A DNA stretch of 64,000 bases from Polaromonas sp. CG_9.7 (GTDB taxonomy: Bacteria > Pseudomonadota > Gammaproteobacteria > Burkholderiales > Burkholderiaceae_C): the NCBI RefSeq assembly GCF_015752205.1, contig NZ_JADOVG010000005.1, positions 124,001 through 188,000 of the forward strand, given 5' to 3'. Of the stretch, positions 17,883 to 29,063 are shown one piece after another (position 1 is the stretch's first letter; every line of letters begins with the position of its first letter). The notes under the pieces are model-generated. The model ran no database searches and was not told the origin of the DNA. It saw only the letters and a list, made by a program, of their open reading frames with translations. A program made the position numbers and the translations under genes.

Positions 17883-17967
17883 AAAATGAATTTTGCGTTA
17901 TATTTACCGACAGGCCTTTGCAAGGCTTGATTTCCATTCCCTGTGACCGACCTGAGGAGATAAACCA

Positions 17968-18297
17968 ATGAGTGTCAAAGAAAACGCTGCCGTAAGCCAG
18001 TTGCTTGAACTGCTGGAGTCGCGCTACGCACTGCGTGTGCTGTGGGCACTCAAAGACGGCCATCCGCAAACCTTTCGCCTGCTTCAGGACAGTATTGGCA
18101 ACATCACGCCCAATACCCTGAACACCCGCATCAAGGAGCTGCGCGCAGCAAGCCTGCTCAGTCATGGTGAAAAAGGCTACACCGTGACGTCACTCGGGGC
18201 TGACCTGCTCAAACGCTTGAACGACCTGCAGGCTTTCGCCGGAAAATGGGTGGTCAGCCAGGCCAAGGTCAACGCAGACAAAGTCACCCCGGAATAA
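17968..18297 (+). CDS. HxlR-like winged-helix transcriptional regulator
   Basis: This is a 109-residue single-domain winged-helix protein. LLESRYALRVLWAL, NITPNTLNTRIKELRAASLL and GYTVTSLGADLLKRL match the HxlR/PadR-like fold: helix 1, recognition helix and wing. It lacks the N-terminal sensor cysteine of redox HxlR proteins. A rho-independent terminator follows immediately, so it is a single-gene unit. Target genes are unknown. Confidence 0.85.
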   Translation: MSVKENAAVSQLLELLESRYALRVLWALKDGHPQTFRLLQDSIGNITPNTLNTRIKELRAASLLSHGEKGYTVTSLGADLLKRLNDLQAFAGKWVVSQAKVNADKVTPE

Positions 18298-18320
18298 GCA
18301 ACTCGCCACTGCCGCAAAGA

Positions 18321-18349
18321 AAAAAAACAGGCAAGAGGCCTGTTTTTTT
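18321..18349 (+). terminator. Rho-independent terminator after the HxlR-like gene
   Basis: ACAGGC (18327-18332), a 5-base loop and GCCTGT (18338-18343) are flanked by an A-run and followed by a run of seven T. The A and T runs extend the stem, so it could work on both strands. Confidence 0.85.
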
Positions 18350-18564
18350 GTATCCGGCTGCGGCTGCTTTGCGAATGGATGGCACATTGGCAAACACGTT
18401 CACTGGCTTGGCCGAAGCCTGGAAACCCGGCATCGAATCTTCAAACAAGGTTGGTGCCGGACCTTGACGCCTCTACAATCTTTACGCACCGAGCCGGACT
18501 TGCCGGCGCTGCCCTCACGCTTGTAGTTCAGGCGACATTTCATTACCAATCCCCAAATCCCTGT

Positions 18565-18592
18565 CTTGAAAAGGGGCTTGTGGTCCCAAGTT
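18565..18592 (+). promoter_or_regulatory. Sigma-32 (heat-shock) type promoter before grpE
   Basis: The -35 CTTGAAA (18565-18571) and -10-like CCCAAGTT (18585-18592) are separated by 13 bases, close to the sigma-32 consensus CTTGAAA, 11-15 bases, CCCCATnT. It lies 37 bases before the grpE ATG. No CIRCE inverted repeat is visible. Confidence 0.65.
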
Positions 18593-18628
18593 AGTTAACT
18601 TACCAGCTTTGGAAACTTCACTACCAAC

Positions 18629-19201
18629 ATGTCCGAGAACAAACAAACCGAACAAAATGACGGCCTGACAGGCGCGCCCAGCGCTGAAGAACTCGAAGCC
18701 GCTCAGGCCGCCAACGAGTTTGAAGCCATGAACGCCCTCACCGACGTCCAGGCCCAACTGGCCGTATTGCAGGCCAAGAACACCGATTTGTCGGACAACT
18801 ACTTGCGCGCCAAGGCGGAGTCTGAAAACGCCCGGCGCCGTGCCGACGACGAGATTTCCAAGGCACGCAAGTTCGCCCTTGAAAGTTTTTCCGAGAGCTT
18901 GTTGCCGGTGCTCGACAGCTTTGAAGCAGCCCTGGCGTTGAAAGAAGCCACGCTGGAGCAGCTCCGCGAAGGCTCCGAAGCCACCTTGAAGCAGCTCAAA
19001 AGCGCACTGGAGCGCAACAAGGTCTTGGAGATCAATCCCGCAGCCGGCGCCAGGTTCGACCCGCACCAGCACCAGGCCATCAGCATGGTGCCTGCGCCGC
19101 AGCAGGAAGCCAACACCGTAGTCACCGTATTGCAAAAGGGCTACCTGATCGCCGAGCGTGTACTGCGCCCTGCGCTGGTCACCGTGGCGGCGCCGCAGTA
19201 A
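18629..19201 (+). CDS. grpE: Nucleotide exchange factor GrpE
   Basis: This 190-residue cochaperone releases ADP from DnaK. The N-terminus (about 1-40) is acidic and disordered, followed by a long coiled-coil (45-110). The C-terminal beta-wing domain carries [10 protein letters not shown] and [18 protein letters not shown]. Length and motifs are normal for betaproteobacteria. It is first in the grpE-dnaK-dnaJ cluster, behind a sigma-32-like promoter. Confidence 0.96.
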   Translation: MSENKQTEQNDGLTGAPSAEELEAAQAANEFEAMNALTDVQAQLAVLQAKNTDLSDNYLRAKAESENARRRADDEISKARKFALESFSESLLPVLDSFEAALALKEATLEQLREGSEATLKQLKSALERNKVLEINPAAGARFDPHQHQAISMVPAPQQEANTVVTVLQKGYLIAERVLRPALVTVAAPQ

Positions 19202-19234
19202 GTACAAATAAACGGCCAAAACATGTTGACTGCT

Positions 19235-19262
19235 CTTGAACTTGCAAAACTTATCCGCAATT
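19235..19262 (+). promoter_or_regulatory. Second sigma-32-like promoter, before dnaK
   Basis: CTTGAAC (19235-19241), a 13-base spacer and CCGCAATT (19255-19262) resemble the heat-shock consensus, with a weaker -10. The site lies in the 144-base gap between grpE and dnaK and would give dnaK extra, independent induction. Confidence 0.5.
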
Positions 19263-19345
19263 CTTCAGCAGCCTGATGAACCCGGCAGCCAACAGTGACT
19301 GAGCCGGCATCAAAAACCTAACGAAATAATAAACTGGAGTAAATC

Positions 19346-21280
<1,935 letters not shown>

Positions 21281-21336
21281 GACAAGCCGGCCGGAAACGG
21301 CCTGCTGACTGCATGAAAATGCATGGTTATTGCAAG

Positions 21337-21373
21337 AGCGGAAACCAGGAGCAATCCGGGATTTCCGCTTTTG
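21337..21373 (+). terminator. Stem-loop terminator between dnaK and dnaJ
   Basis: AGCGGAAA (21337-21344) pairs with TTTCCGCT (21362-21369), with an inner AGGA/TCC pairing, and is followed by TTTG. It probably ends or attenuates the dnaK transcript, leaving some readthrough into dnaJ. Confidence 0.65.
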
Positions 21374-21464
21374 TCATTTGCCGCTGCATGCATCGTCAGC
21401 GTCTTGCCTGCCCCACCTGCCTTGGCCAACTGCTGAATTTTTAACAATGATTGCCTGACCAGAC

Positions 21465-22607
21465 ATGGCCAAAAAAGACTATTACGACACGCTTGGCGTT
21501 CCAAAGAACGCCAGCGACGATGACATCAAGAAAGCGTACCGCAAGCTCGCGATGAAACACCACCCTGACCGCAATCAGGGTGACAGCAAGGTCTCGGAAG
21601 AAAAGTTCAAGGAGGCCAAGGAAGCCTACGAAATGCTTTCCGATGCGCAAAAACGCGCCGCCTATGACCAGTACGGTCATGCCGGCGTCGACCCCAACAT
21701 GCGTGGCGGCGGTGGCCCGGGCGCTGAAGGTTTTGGCGGCTTTGCCGAGGCATTTGGTGACATTTTTGGCGATGTGTTCAGTGGCCAGCAGCGTGGCGGC
21801 CAGGGCGGCGGGCGGCAGATTTACCGTGGCGGCGACCTGAGCTATGCAATGGAAGTCACGCTTGAAGAAGCGGCCACCGGCAAGGATGCGCAGATCCGAA
21901 TCCCGAGCTGGGACGATTGCAGCATCTGCCACGGCAGCGGCGCCAAGCCCGGCACCAAGGTGGCCACCTGCACGACCTGCCACGGCCATGGCGTGGTGCA
22001 GATGCGCCAGGGATTTTTCAGCGTGCAGCAGACGTGTCCGCAGTGCAAGGGCAGCGGCAAGCTGATTCCTTCGCCCTGCATGGCCTGCCACGGCGTGGGC
22101 AAGACCAAGTCCAACAAGACGCTGGAAGTGAAGATTCCGGCTGGTATCGACGACGGCATGCGCATCCGCTCGACCGGCAACGGCGAACCGGGCACCAACG
22201 GCGGCCCGCCTGGCGACCTGTACATCGAGATCCGGCTCAAGAAGCACGACATCTTCGAGCGCGATGGCGACGACCTGCACTGCTCGATGCCGATCAGCTT
22301 CACCACGGCGGCGCTGGGCGGCGAAATCGAGGTGCCAACGCTGGCGGGCAAGGCGGCCATCGACATTCCCGATGGCACGCAGGCCGGCAAGCAGTTCCGG
22401 CTGCGTGGCAAGGGCATCAAGGGTGTGCGTTCAAGCTATCCGGGTGACCTGTATTGCCACATCTCGGTGGAAACGCCGGTGAAGCTGACCGAGCACCAGC
22501 GCAAACTGCTCAAGGAGCTCGACGAGTCGATCAAGAAAGGCGGCGCCAAGCACTCACCCAGCGAGGAAGGCTGGACCGACAAGCTGAAGAACTTCTTCGG
22601 CGCCTGA
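21465..22607 (+). CDS. dnaJ: Chaperone protein DnaJ (Hsp40)
   Basis: This 380-residue type I Hsp40 stimulates DnaK ATPase. The J domain (1-70) has the essential HPD at residues 33-35. A Gly-rich segment (about 75-125, [12 protein letters not shown]) follows, then the zinc domain with four CxxCxGxG repeats ([32 protein letters not shown]) and the C-terminal substrate-binding domains. All zinc cysteines are present. It is last in the grpE-dnaK-dnaJ cluster. Confidence 0.97.
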   Translation: MAKKDYYDTLGVPKNASDDDIKKAYRKLAMKHHPDRNQGDSKVSEEKFKEAKEAYEMLSDAQKRAAYDQYGHAGVDPNMRGGGGPGAEGFGGFAEAFGDIFGDVFSGQQRGGQGGGRQIYRGGDLSYAMEVTLEEAATGKDAQIRIPSWDDCSICHGSGAKPGTKVATCTTCHGHGVVQMRQGFFSVQQTCPQCKGSGKLIPSPCMACHGVGKTKSNKTLEVKIPAGIDDGMRIRSTGNGEPGTNGGPPGDLYIEIRLKKHDIFERDGDDLHCSMPISFTTAALGGEIEVPTLAGKAAIDIPDGTQAGKQFRLRGKGIKGVRSSYPGDLYCHISVETPVKLTEHQRKLLKELDESIKKGGAKHSPSEEGWTDKLKNFFGA

Positions 22608-22629
22608 CAAGCTGCCTTTGATGTTTCGA

Positions 22630-22655
22630 AATGCCGGATTGAATCCGGCATTTTT
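22630..22655 (+). terminator. Rho-independent terminator after dnaJ
   Basis: AATGCCGGAT (22630-22639) and ATCCGGCATT (22643-22652) form a perfect 10-base stem with a 3-base loop, followed by TTT. Confidence 0.85.
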
Positions 22656-22837
22656 CATGGCCTATCCGCACCAAGCCTGGATTAAGAACGAAACATGCCA
22701 TTTGCGCAATATGGGCGGGCGTAACGTGCTTCTTTTTTCATAGCATTATGCAATTCAGGCCGAGGCACAGCCAAAAAAATCAGCTCAGGGAGACTTTTGC
22801 CGGTTTTGCAAAAAACCGCCCGTAAAATCCTCGGGCC

Positions 22838-25783
22838 ATGCCCCTCGCCACGCTCATCCTTCTTCCGTTCATCGGCAGCCTGCTTGCAGCGTTGCTGCCG
22901 GCGAATGCGCGCAACACGGAATCGACGCTGGCAGGCCTGATTGCACTGTTCTGCACCGTGCAGGCGGCGCTGTACTTTCCGCAAATCACGGACGGCGGCG
23001 TGCTGCGGCAGGAAATCGAGTGGCTGCCAGCCCTTGGCCTGAACCTGGTGATCCGGCTGGACGGCTTTGCCTGGATGTTCTGCATGCTGGTGCTGGGCAT
23101 CGGCTCGCTGGTGGTGCTGTATGCGCGCTACTACATGTCGCCGAGCGACCCGGTGCCGCGCTTTTTTTCCTTCTTTCTGGCGTTCATGGGCTCGATGGTG
23201 GGCATCGTGCTGTCAGGCAACCTCATCCAGCTGGCCTTTTTCTGGGAATTGACCAGCCTTTTTTCGTTTCTGCTGATCGGCTACTGGCACCACCGCAAGG
23301 ATGCGCGGCGCGGCGCCCGCATGGCGCTGACCGTGACCGGCACCGGCGGGCTGTGCATGCTGGCCGGCATGCTGGTGATTGGGCACATCGTCGGCAGCTA
23401 CGACCTGGACCAGGTGCTGGCCGCCGGGCCGCAGATCCGCGCGCATCCGCTTTACCTGACCTGCCTGGTGCTGGTGCTGCTGGGCGCGCTGACCAAAAGC
23501 GCGCAGTTTCCGTTTCACTTCTGGCTGCCGCACGCCATGGCCGCGCCCACGCCGGTGTCGGCCTACTTGCATTCGGCTACCATGGTCAAGGCCGGTGTGT
23601 TCTTGCTGGCCCGCATGTGGCCGGTGCTGGGCGGCACGGAACCGTGGTTCTGGCTGGTCGGCGGCGCCGGCCTGATCACGCTGCTGATCGGCGGCTATGC
23701 GGCCATGTTCCAGAACGACCTGAAGGGCCTGCTGGCGTATTCGACGATTTCTCACCTCGGCCTGATCACCTTGCTGCTGGGCCTGAACAGCCCGCTGGCG
23801 GCGGTGGCGGCGGTTTTCCACATCATGAACCATGCGACTTTCAAGGCATCGCTCTTCATGGCGGCCGGCATCCTGGACCATGAAAGCGGCACGCGCGACA
23901 TTCGGCGGCTCTCAAGCCTGCGCACCCTGATGCCGGTGACTGCCACGCTGGCGATGGTGGCCAGCGCGGCCATGGCGGGCGTGCCGCTGCTCAACGGCTT
24001 TTTGTCGAAAGAAATGTTCTTTGCCGAAACCGTTTTCATCCAGGCCTCGCCGCTGGTTTCCCTGCTCCTGCCGGTGGCCGCCACGCTGGCCGGCATGTTC
24101 AGCGTGGCGTATTCGCTGCGTTTCACGGTCGATGTATTTTTTGGCCCGCCAGCCACCGACCTGCCCCGGCAGCCCCACGAACCGCCGCACTGGATGCGTG
24201 TACCGGTCGAACTGCTGGTATTGGCTTGCCTGGTGGTGGGCATCTTTCCGGGCTGGAGCGTGGGCCGATTCCTCGCGGCGGCGGCGCGCCCGGTGGTGGG
24301 CACCGAATTGCCGTTTTACAGCCTCGCCGTATGGCATGGCATCAACACCCCCTTGCTGATGAGCATCGTGGCGATGGGGGGCGGCATTGCGATGTACCTG
24401 ATCCTGCGCCACTACCGTTCGCGCGGCCAGGTGGATGCCCCCATCTTGCTCCACCGCATCAACGGCAAACGCCTGTTTGACGGCTCGTTGGCCCTGCTGA
24501 CCCTGGCTGGTCACAAGGGCCGGCGGATGATGGACACACAGCGTCTGCAGTGGCAGATGCTGTGGTTGGTCAGCGCCACGCTGGTGGCGGGTGTCCTGCC
24601 CTTGTGGACGCGCGGGCTGTATGTGGGCGACCGGGCGTCGCTGGCCTTGTCGCCCGCCTTCGCCGTGCTCTGGGTTGTCGGCGCAGTCTGTGCGGTCGCC
24701 GCCGCCTGGCAGGCCAAATACCACCGCATGGCAGCACTCGCGCTGATGGGCGCGGCCGGGCTGTGCACCTGCATCACTTTTTTATGGTTTTCCGCGCCCG
24801 ACCTGGCGCTGACCCAGCTGGTGGTGGAAATCGTCACCACCGTGCTGATCCTGCTGGGTCTGCGCTGGCTGCCCAAGCGCCATGAAAGCCTGCGGCTGCC
24901 AAACCGGGCCGAACGGCGCGGCACGCGCTGGCGCCGGATACGCGATTTGTTGCTGTCCGTGGGCGCAGGCACCGGCATGGCGCTGCTGGCCTGGGCCATG
25001 CTGAGCCGGCCTTTTCCCGAAAGCACCTCGACCTTCTTCCTGGAACGCGCCTTCACCGAAGGCGGCGGCAGCAACGTGGTCAATGTGATGCTGGTGGACT
25101 TCCGGGGCTTTGACACCTTCGGCGAAATCGTCGTGCTGGGCATCGTCGCGCTGACGGTCTATGCACTGCTGCGGCGCTTTCGCCCGGCCCTCGAAACCAT
25201 GGACCTGCCCGAGCAGCAGCGCGCTGTGCCCGCCGACCTGGCCACCGATTTGCTCAATCCGCGCCAGGCCACGGACACGGCCGTGGGCTACCTGATGGTG
25301 CCGGCGGTGCTGGCCCGGCTGCTGCTGCCGGTAGCGGTCATGGTGGCGATCTTTTTCTTCATGCGCGGACACAATGAGCCGGGCGGCGGCTTTGTGGCCG
25401 GTCTGGTGCTGTCGGTGGCATTGCTGCTGCAGTACATCGTTTCGGGCACCCACTGGGTCGAGGCGCACATGCCGCTGCGGCTGCGCCGCTGGATGGCCGC
25501 CGGACTGCTGACCGTGCTGGCCACCGGGCTGGCCCCACTGGTCTGGGGCTACCCTTTCCTGACCAGCCACACGGCGCATTGGGACCTTCCCCTGATCGGT
25601 GAACTCCATGTCGCCAGCGCGATATTTTTTGACCTTGGCGTGTTTGCCCTGGTGGTGGGCTCGACGCTGATGATCCTCACCTCGATTGCCCACCAGTCGG
25701 TGCGCGGCCATCGCCACCACGACCGCATGGCCGAAGAAAAGCGTGAGGCTGCAGCTGTGCCCCCCGCCCTGGAAACCGTTTAA
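22838..25783 (+). CDS. mrpA: Monovalent cation/proton antiporter subunit A fused to B (MrpA/PhaAB type)
   Basis: This 981-residue membrane protein is the large subunit of a multisubunit Na+ or K+/H+ antiporter related to respiratory complex I. Residues about 1-500 form the proton-channel module, with TKSAQFPFHFWLPHAMAAPT and the next stretch PVSAYLHSATMVKAGVFLLA. The C-terminal part (about 560-960) contains FLWFSAPDLALTQLVVEIVT and the MnhB-like region FFFMRGHNEPGGGFVAGLVL. B is therefore fused to A, as in PhaAB. Its stop shares a base with mrpC (TAATG). Confidence 0.95.
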   Translation: MPLATLILLPFIGSLLAALLPANARNTESTLAGLIALFCTVQAALYFPQITDGGVLRQEIEWLPALGLNLVIRLDGFAWMFCMLVLGIGSLVVLYARYYMSPSDPVPRFFSFFLAFMGSMVGIVLSGNLIQLAFFWELTSLFSFLLIGYWHHRKDARRGARMALTVTGTGGLCMLAGMLVIGHIVGSYDLDQVLAAGPQIRAHPLYLTCLVLVLLGALTKSAQFPFHFWLPHAMAAPTPVSAYLHSATMVKAGVFLLARMWPVLGGTEPWFWLVGGAGLITLLIGGYAAMFQNDLKGLLAYSTISHLGLITLLLGLNSPLAAVAAVFHIMNHATFKASLFMAAGILDHESGTRDIRRLSSLRTLMPVTATLAMVASAAMAGVPLLNGFLSKEMFFAETVFIQASPLVSLLLPVAATLAGMFSVAYSLRFTVDVFFGPPATDLPRQPHEPPHWMRVPVELLVLACLVVGIFPGWSVGRFLAAAARPVVGTELPFYSLAVWHGINTPLLMSIVAMGGGIAMYLILRHYRSRGQVDAPILLHRINGKRLFDGSLALLTLAGHKGRRMMDTQRLQWQMLWLVSATLVAGVLPLWTRGLYVGDRASLALSPAFAVLWVVGAVCAVAAAWQAKYHRMAALALMGAAGLCTCITFLWFSAPDLALTQLVVEIVTTVLILLGLRWLPKRHESLRLPNRAERRGTRWRRIRDLLLSVGAGTGMALLAWAMLSRPFPESTSTFFLERAFTEGGGSNVVNVMLVDFRGFDTFGEIVVLGIVALTVYALLRRFRPALETMDLPEQQRAVPADLATDLLNPRQATDTAVGYLMVPAVLARLLLPVAVMVAIFFFMRGHNEPGGGFVAGLVLSVALLLQYIVSGTHWVEAHMPLRLRRWMAAGLLTVLATGLAPLVWGYPFLTSHTAHWDLPLIGELHVASAIFFDLGVFALVVGSTLMILTSIAHQSVRGHRHHDRMAEEKREAAAVPPALETV

Positions 25784-26145
25784 TGGAAATCGTTCTGGCT
25801 CTTGCCATCGGCGTGCTGACCGGCTCGGGCGTGTGGCTGCTGCTGCGCCCGCGCACGTTCCAGGTGGTCATGGGCCTGGCGCTGCTGTCATATGCCGTCA
25901 ACCTGTTCATCTTCAGCATGGGCCGGCTGGGGCTGGCCCTTGGCAAGGCGCCGGTGCTTGAGCCTGGCGTGGCGCAAACGCTGGTGAACTATGCCGACCC
26001 GATGCCGCAGGCGCTGACGCTGACGGCGATTGTCATCGGCTTTGCCATGACGGCGCTGTTCCTTGTGGTGTTGCTGGCATCGCGCGGCATGTCGGGCACC
26101 GACCACGTGGACGGCAGCAAGGTCGACGCACAGGAATTGCAATGA
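25783..26145 (+). CDS. mrpC: Cation/proton antiporter subunit C
   Basis: This 120-residue NuoK-like subunit has three membrane segments, with SGVWLLLRPRTFQVVMGLAL near residue 13 and the conserved DPMPQALTLTAIVIGFAMTA near residue 71. It overlaps mrpA by one base and mrpD by four, so the subunits are translated in a coupled way. Confidence 0.94.
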   Translation: MEIVLALAIGVLTGSGVWLLLRPRTFQVVMGLALLSYAVNLFIFSMGRLGLALGKAPVLEPGVAQTLVNYADPMPQALTLTAIVIGFAMTALFLVVLLASRGMSGTDHVDGSKVDAQELQ

Positions 26146-27863
26146 GTGCGTTGGGAGCCCTGAACGAAGTCATTGCGCCACTGATGCCGCACCTGATGCT
26201 GGCGCCCATTCTGCTGCCGCTGCTGACCGCCGCGTTCATGCTGCTGATGGGCGAGCGCCAGCAACGCGCCAAGCTGCTGCTGAACATGGCGTCCACCCTG
26301 CTGGGTCTGGGCGTGTCGGTGGCGCTGCTGGGCTGGGCCAACCAGCAGGGGCCGGCGTCGACCATGGACGTTTACCTGGCAGGCAACTGGCCGGCGCCCT
26401 TTGGCATTGCGCTGGCGCTGGACCGCCTGTCGGCCATGATGCTGGTGCTGACCAGCGCCATCGCGCTGGCGTCAAGCGTATTTGCCGGCGCCCGCTGGCA
26501 CCGCGCGGGTGTTCACTTTCACCCGCTGTTCCAGCTTCAGCTGATGGGCCTGTGCGGTGCTTTCCTGACAGCCGACCTGTTCAACCTGTTTGTTTTTTTC
26601 GAGGTCATGCTGGCGGCGTCCTACGGACTGCTGCTGCATGGTTCGGGCCGGGTCCGGGTGCAGTCGGGTCTGCATTTCATTGCCATCAACCTGGCCGCAT
26701 CGTCGCTTTTCCTCATCGGCGCATCAATGCTTTACGGCATCACCGGCACACTGAACATGGCCGATCTGGCGCAAAGCATTCCGGAGGTGCTTGAGGCCGA
26801 CCGGGGCCTGCTGCATGCGGCGGCGGGCATCCTGGCCACGGCATTTTTGATCAAGGCGGCCGTCTGGCCGCTGAACTTCTGGCTGGTGCCGGCCTACAGC
26901 GCGGCAACCGCACCGGTTGGCGCCTTGTTCGGCCTCATGACCAAGGTCGGGATCTACGTGATCCTGCGGCTGTGGCTGCTGCTGTTCGGCGTGGATGCCG
27001 GTGCTTCGGCGCAATTCGGCAGCCTGTGGCTGATCGGTGGCGGCATGCTGACGATGGCCTTTGGTGCCATTGGCATGCTCGGCTCGCAGCGGCTGGGCTA
27101 CCTGGCCGGGTATGGCGCGATTGTCTCGTCAGGCACCTTGCTGGCAGCCGCCGGATTTGGCCTGCCCCAACTGACGGCCGGGCTGCTGTATTACCTGCCC
27201 AGCTCGACCCTGGCGATCAGCGCGCTTTTCCTGCTTGCCGACCTGATGGACCGCTGGCGCAACGACGGCGCCAGTCTGGCGCCCTATGAGCAAGACGACA
27301 CGCCGTTCCTGACCGCCGAGCTGATGCCCGGCAAGGGGCTGAACCTGGACGACGACGAGGAAGTGCTCACCGGCCGGGTGATTCCTGCCGCCGTGGCCCT
27401 GCTCGGCCTGGGTTTCATGGCTTGCACGCTGGTGATTGCCGGACTGCCGCCGCTGTCGGGCTTTGTCGGTAAGTTTGCCATGCTGACGGCCTTGCTCAAC
27501 CCGTCCGGGCTGGGCCTGTCAGCCAGCCAACCGCCAGAGGCAGCCGGCTGGATGCTGCTGGCCCTCCTGATTGGCACCGGCCTGCTGGCGCTGATTGCGC
27601 TGACGCGGGCTGGCATTTTGCATTTCTGGGCGACGTACGACCGGGCAGCGCCCAAGCTGCGCGTGCTTGAAGGCCTGCCCATCGCCTTTTTGCTGGGCGC
27701 TTGTGCCGTCATGACGCTGCAGGCCGGTCCGGTGATGGGCTACATGCAGGCCACGGCCGATGCGCTGCACACGCCTCGACTATATGTACGTGCAGTCATG
27801 TCCGCCCGGCCGATCCCCGGACCACAAGCGCCACGGGTCGATTCGGCCCAGGAGACCCCATGA
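26142..27863 (+). CDS. mrpD: Cation/proton antiporter subunit D
   Basis: This 573-residue NuoM/N-like subunit has about 14 membrane segments. The conserved glutamate is in LFNLFVFFEVMLAASYGLLL (near residue 152), and the lysine-containing channel segment ATAFLIKAAVWPLNFWL follows near 230. It is somewhat longer than Bacillus MrpD because of a polar loop at about residues 375-410 (PYEQDDTPFLTAELMPGKG). Stop and start overlap with mrpE by ATGA. Confidence 0.94.
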   Translation: MSALGALNEVIAPLMPHLMLAPILLPLLTAAFMLLMGERQQRAKLLLNMASTLLGLGVSVALLGWANQQGPASTMDVYLAGNWPAPFGIALALDRLSAMMLVLTSAIALASSVFAGARWHRAGVHFHPLFQLQLMGLCGAFLTADLFNLFVFFEVMLAASYGLLLHGSGRVRVQSGLHFIAINLAASSLFLIGASMLYGITGTLNMADLAQSIPEVLEADRGLLHAAAGILATAFLIKAAVWPLNFWLVPAYSAATAPVGALFGLMTKVGIYVILRLWLLLFGVDAGASAQFGSLWLIGGGMLTMAFGAIGMLGSQRLGYLAGYGAIVSSGTLLAAAGFGLPQLTAGLLYYLPSSTLAISALFLLADLMDRWRNDGASLAPYEQDDTPFLTAELMPGKGLNLDDDEEVLTGRVIPAAVALLGLGFMACTLVIAGLPPLSGFVGKFAMLTALLNPSGLGLSASQPPEAAGWMLLALLIGTGLLALIALTRAGILHFWATYDRAAPKLRVLEGLPIAFLLGACAVMTLQAGPVMGYMQATADALHTPRLYVRAVMSARPIPGPQAPRVDSAQETP

Positions 27864-28348
27864 AAAAAATGTTCCCCGCACCGCTGCTGTCCGCCGCGCT
27901 GTTCGTGCTGTGGCTGCTGCTGAACCGCACGCTGGGCGTGGGTCACCTGCTGCTGGCCGGACTTCTGGCGGTGGCCATTCCGCTGATGACCGCCGGCTTG
28001 CGGCCGGTTCGTGTGCGCATGCGAAGGCCGGGCGTGGCGCTGCGTCTGCTGCTCACCGTGGCGGCCGACTCGACGCGCTCGAACATTGCCGTGGTGCGTC
28101 TGCTGCTCCGGCCGGGCAGCCGGCGCCATCCGCCCGGTTTTGTGCATGTGGCACTCGACCTGAGGGACCCGAACGGGCTGGCAGCGCTGGCCATGATTGT
28201 CTGCCTGACGCCTGGCACGGCCTGGGCCGAGTTGTCGCTGGACCGTGCCACCTTGCTGCTGCATGCGCTGGAATTAGATGATGCCGGCGCCATGGCCGCG
28301 CACATCAAAACGCGCTACGAGCGCCCCCTGATGGAGATTTTTGAGTGA
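27860..28348 (+). CDS. mrpE: Cation/proton antiporter subunit E
   Basis: This 162-residue subunit starts at the ATG at 27860, overlapping mrpD by four bases, with GGAG just upstream. N-terminal membrane helices (FVLWLLLNRTLGVGHLLLAG) are followed by the family signature MIVCLTPGTAWAELS near residue 115. An in-frame upstream start within mrpD is rejected. Confidence 0.92.
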   Translation: MKKMFPAPLLSAALFVLWLLLNRTLGVGHLLLAGLLAVAIPLMTAGLRPVRVRMRRPGVALRLLLTVAADSTRSNIAVVRLLLRPGSRRHPPGFVHVALDLRDPNGLAALAMIVCLTPGTAWAELSLDRATLLLHALELDDAGAMAAHIKTRYERPLMEIFE

Positions 28349-28626
28349 TGAACCCGATTCTTTCCTGGGCGTTGCCGCTGGCCTTGTTCATGCTGGTGCT
28401 GGCCATGGTCTGCACCATGGTCCGGTTGCTCAAGGGACCGGCGGCGCAAGACCGCGTGCTGGCGCTGGACTGCATGTACCTCAACGGCATGCTGGCGATA
28501 CTGGTGCTGGGCCTGATCTACGGCAACCGGCATTATTTCGAGGCAGCGCTGCTGATCGCCCTGCTGGGCTTTGTCAGCACCACGGCGATGGCCAAATTCT
28601 TGCTGCGTGGCGAGGTGATTGAGTGA
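28345..28626 (+). CDS. mrpF: Cation/proton antiporter subunit F
   Basis: This 93-residue subunit has three membrane segments. The stretch VRLLKGPAAQDRVLALDCMY near residue 26 is the MrpF signature. It overlaps mrpE; a start three bases later (28348) is equally possible. Confidence 0.92.
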   Translation: MMNPILSWALPLALFMLVLAMVCTMVRLLKGPAAQDRVLALDCMYLNGMLAILVLGLIYGNRHYFEAALLIALLGFVSTTAMAKFLLRGEVIE

Positions 28627-29000
28627 GCGACGCGGGCGTTGCCCTGCCGCTGTGGGTTGAAATCGTCGTTGCCGCGGCGGTGCTGGCGGGCGCAGCACTG
28701 GCGCTGCTGGGCTCTTTGGGTCTGCTGCGCCTGTCGACTTTTTTCGAGCGGGTCCACATGCCAGCCATCGTCGCCACGCTGGGCTGCTGGTGCGTGACGT
28801 GGGGAACCGTGCTTTTCTTCTCTGTCCAGCAAGGTGAACTGGCTGTTTTTGCGCTGTTGACAGCTGTGTTCATCGCCATCACCGTGCCCATTCCGACCAT
28901 TTTCCTGATGCGCGCTGCACTGTTCAGGGCGCGGCAAATGGGCAAGGCAGTGCCCCCCAGCGTCAGCCGTGTCGTCCCGCCCGATGCCCAGGACTCCTGA
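28623..29000 (+). CDS. mrpG: Cation/proton antiporter subunit G
   Basis: This 125-residue subunit uses a GTG start overlapping mrpF. Three membrane helices include the signature GLLRLSTFFERVHMPAIVAT. The final codons GAC TCC TGA coincide with the start of a dispersed repeat copy, so the repeat supplies the stop codon. Confidence 0.9.
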   Translation: MSDAGVALPLWVEIVVAAAVLAGAALALLGSLGLLRLSTFFERVHMPAIVATLGCWCVTWGTVLFFSVQQGELAVFALLTAVFIAITVPIPTIFLMRAALFRARQMGKAVPPSVSRVVPPDAQDS

Positions 29001-29040
29001 TTTAATAGCTGCTTGTGCAATCTGGGATTGCGCTACAAGC
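28993..29040 (+). repeat. Long dispersed repeat copy forming a stem-loop after mrpG
   Basis: It begins ACTCCTGATTTAATAGCTGC, nearly identical to the copy at 39311 (ACTCCTGAATTAATAGCTGC). The second half folds: GCTTGT (29011) with ACAAGC (29035), and GCAATC with GATTGC around a 3-base loop. It sits between convergent genes and may act as a bidirectional transcript end. Confidence 0.7.
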
Positions 29041-29063
29041 TTATTTGACTCTTGAATCTTGGC

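Noticed and set aside
18298-18628. CIRCE element for HrcA upstream of grpE
   Set aside because: No TTAGCACTC/GAGTGCTAA inverted repeat is present; the region instead has a terminator and a sigma-32-like promoter.
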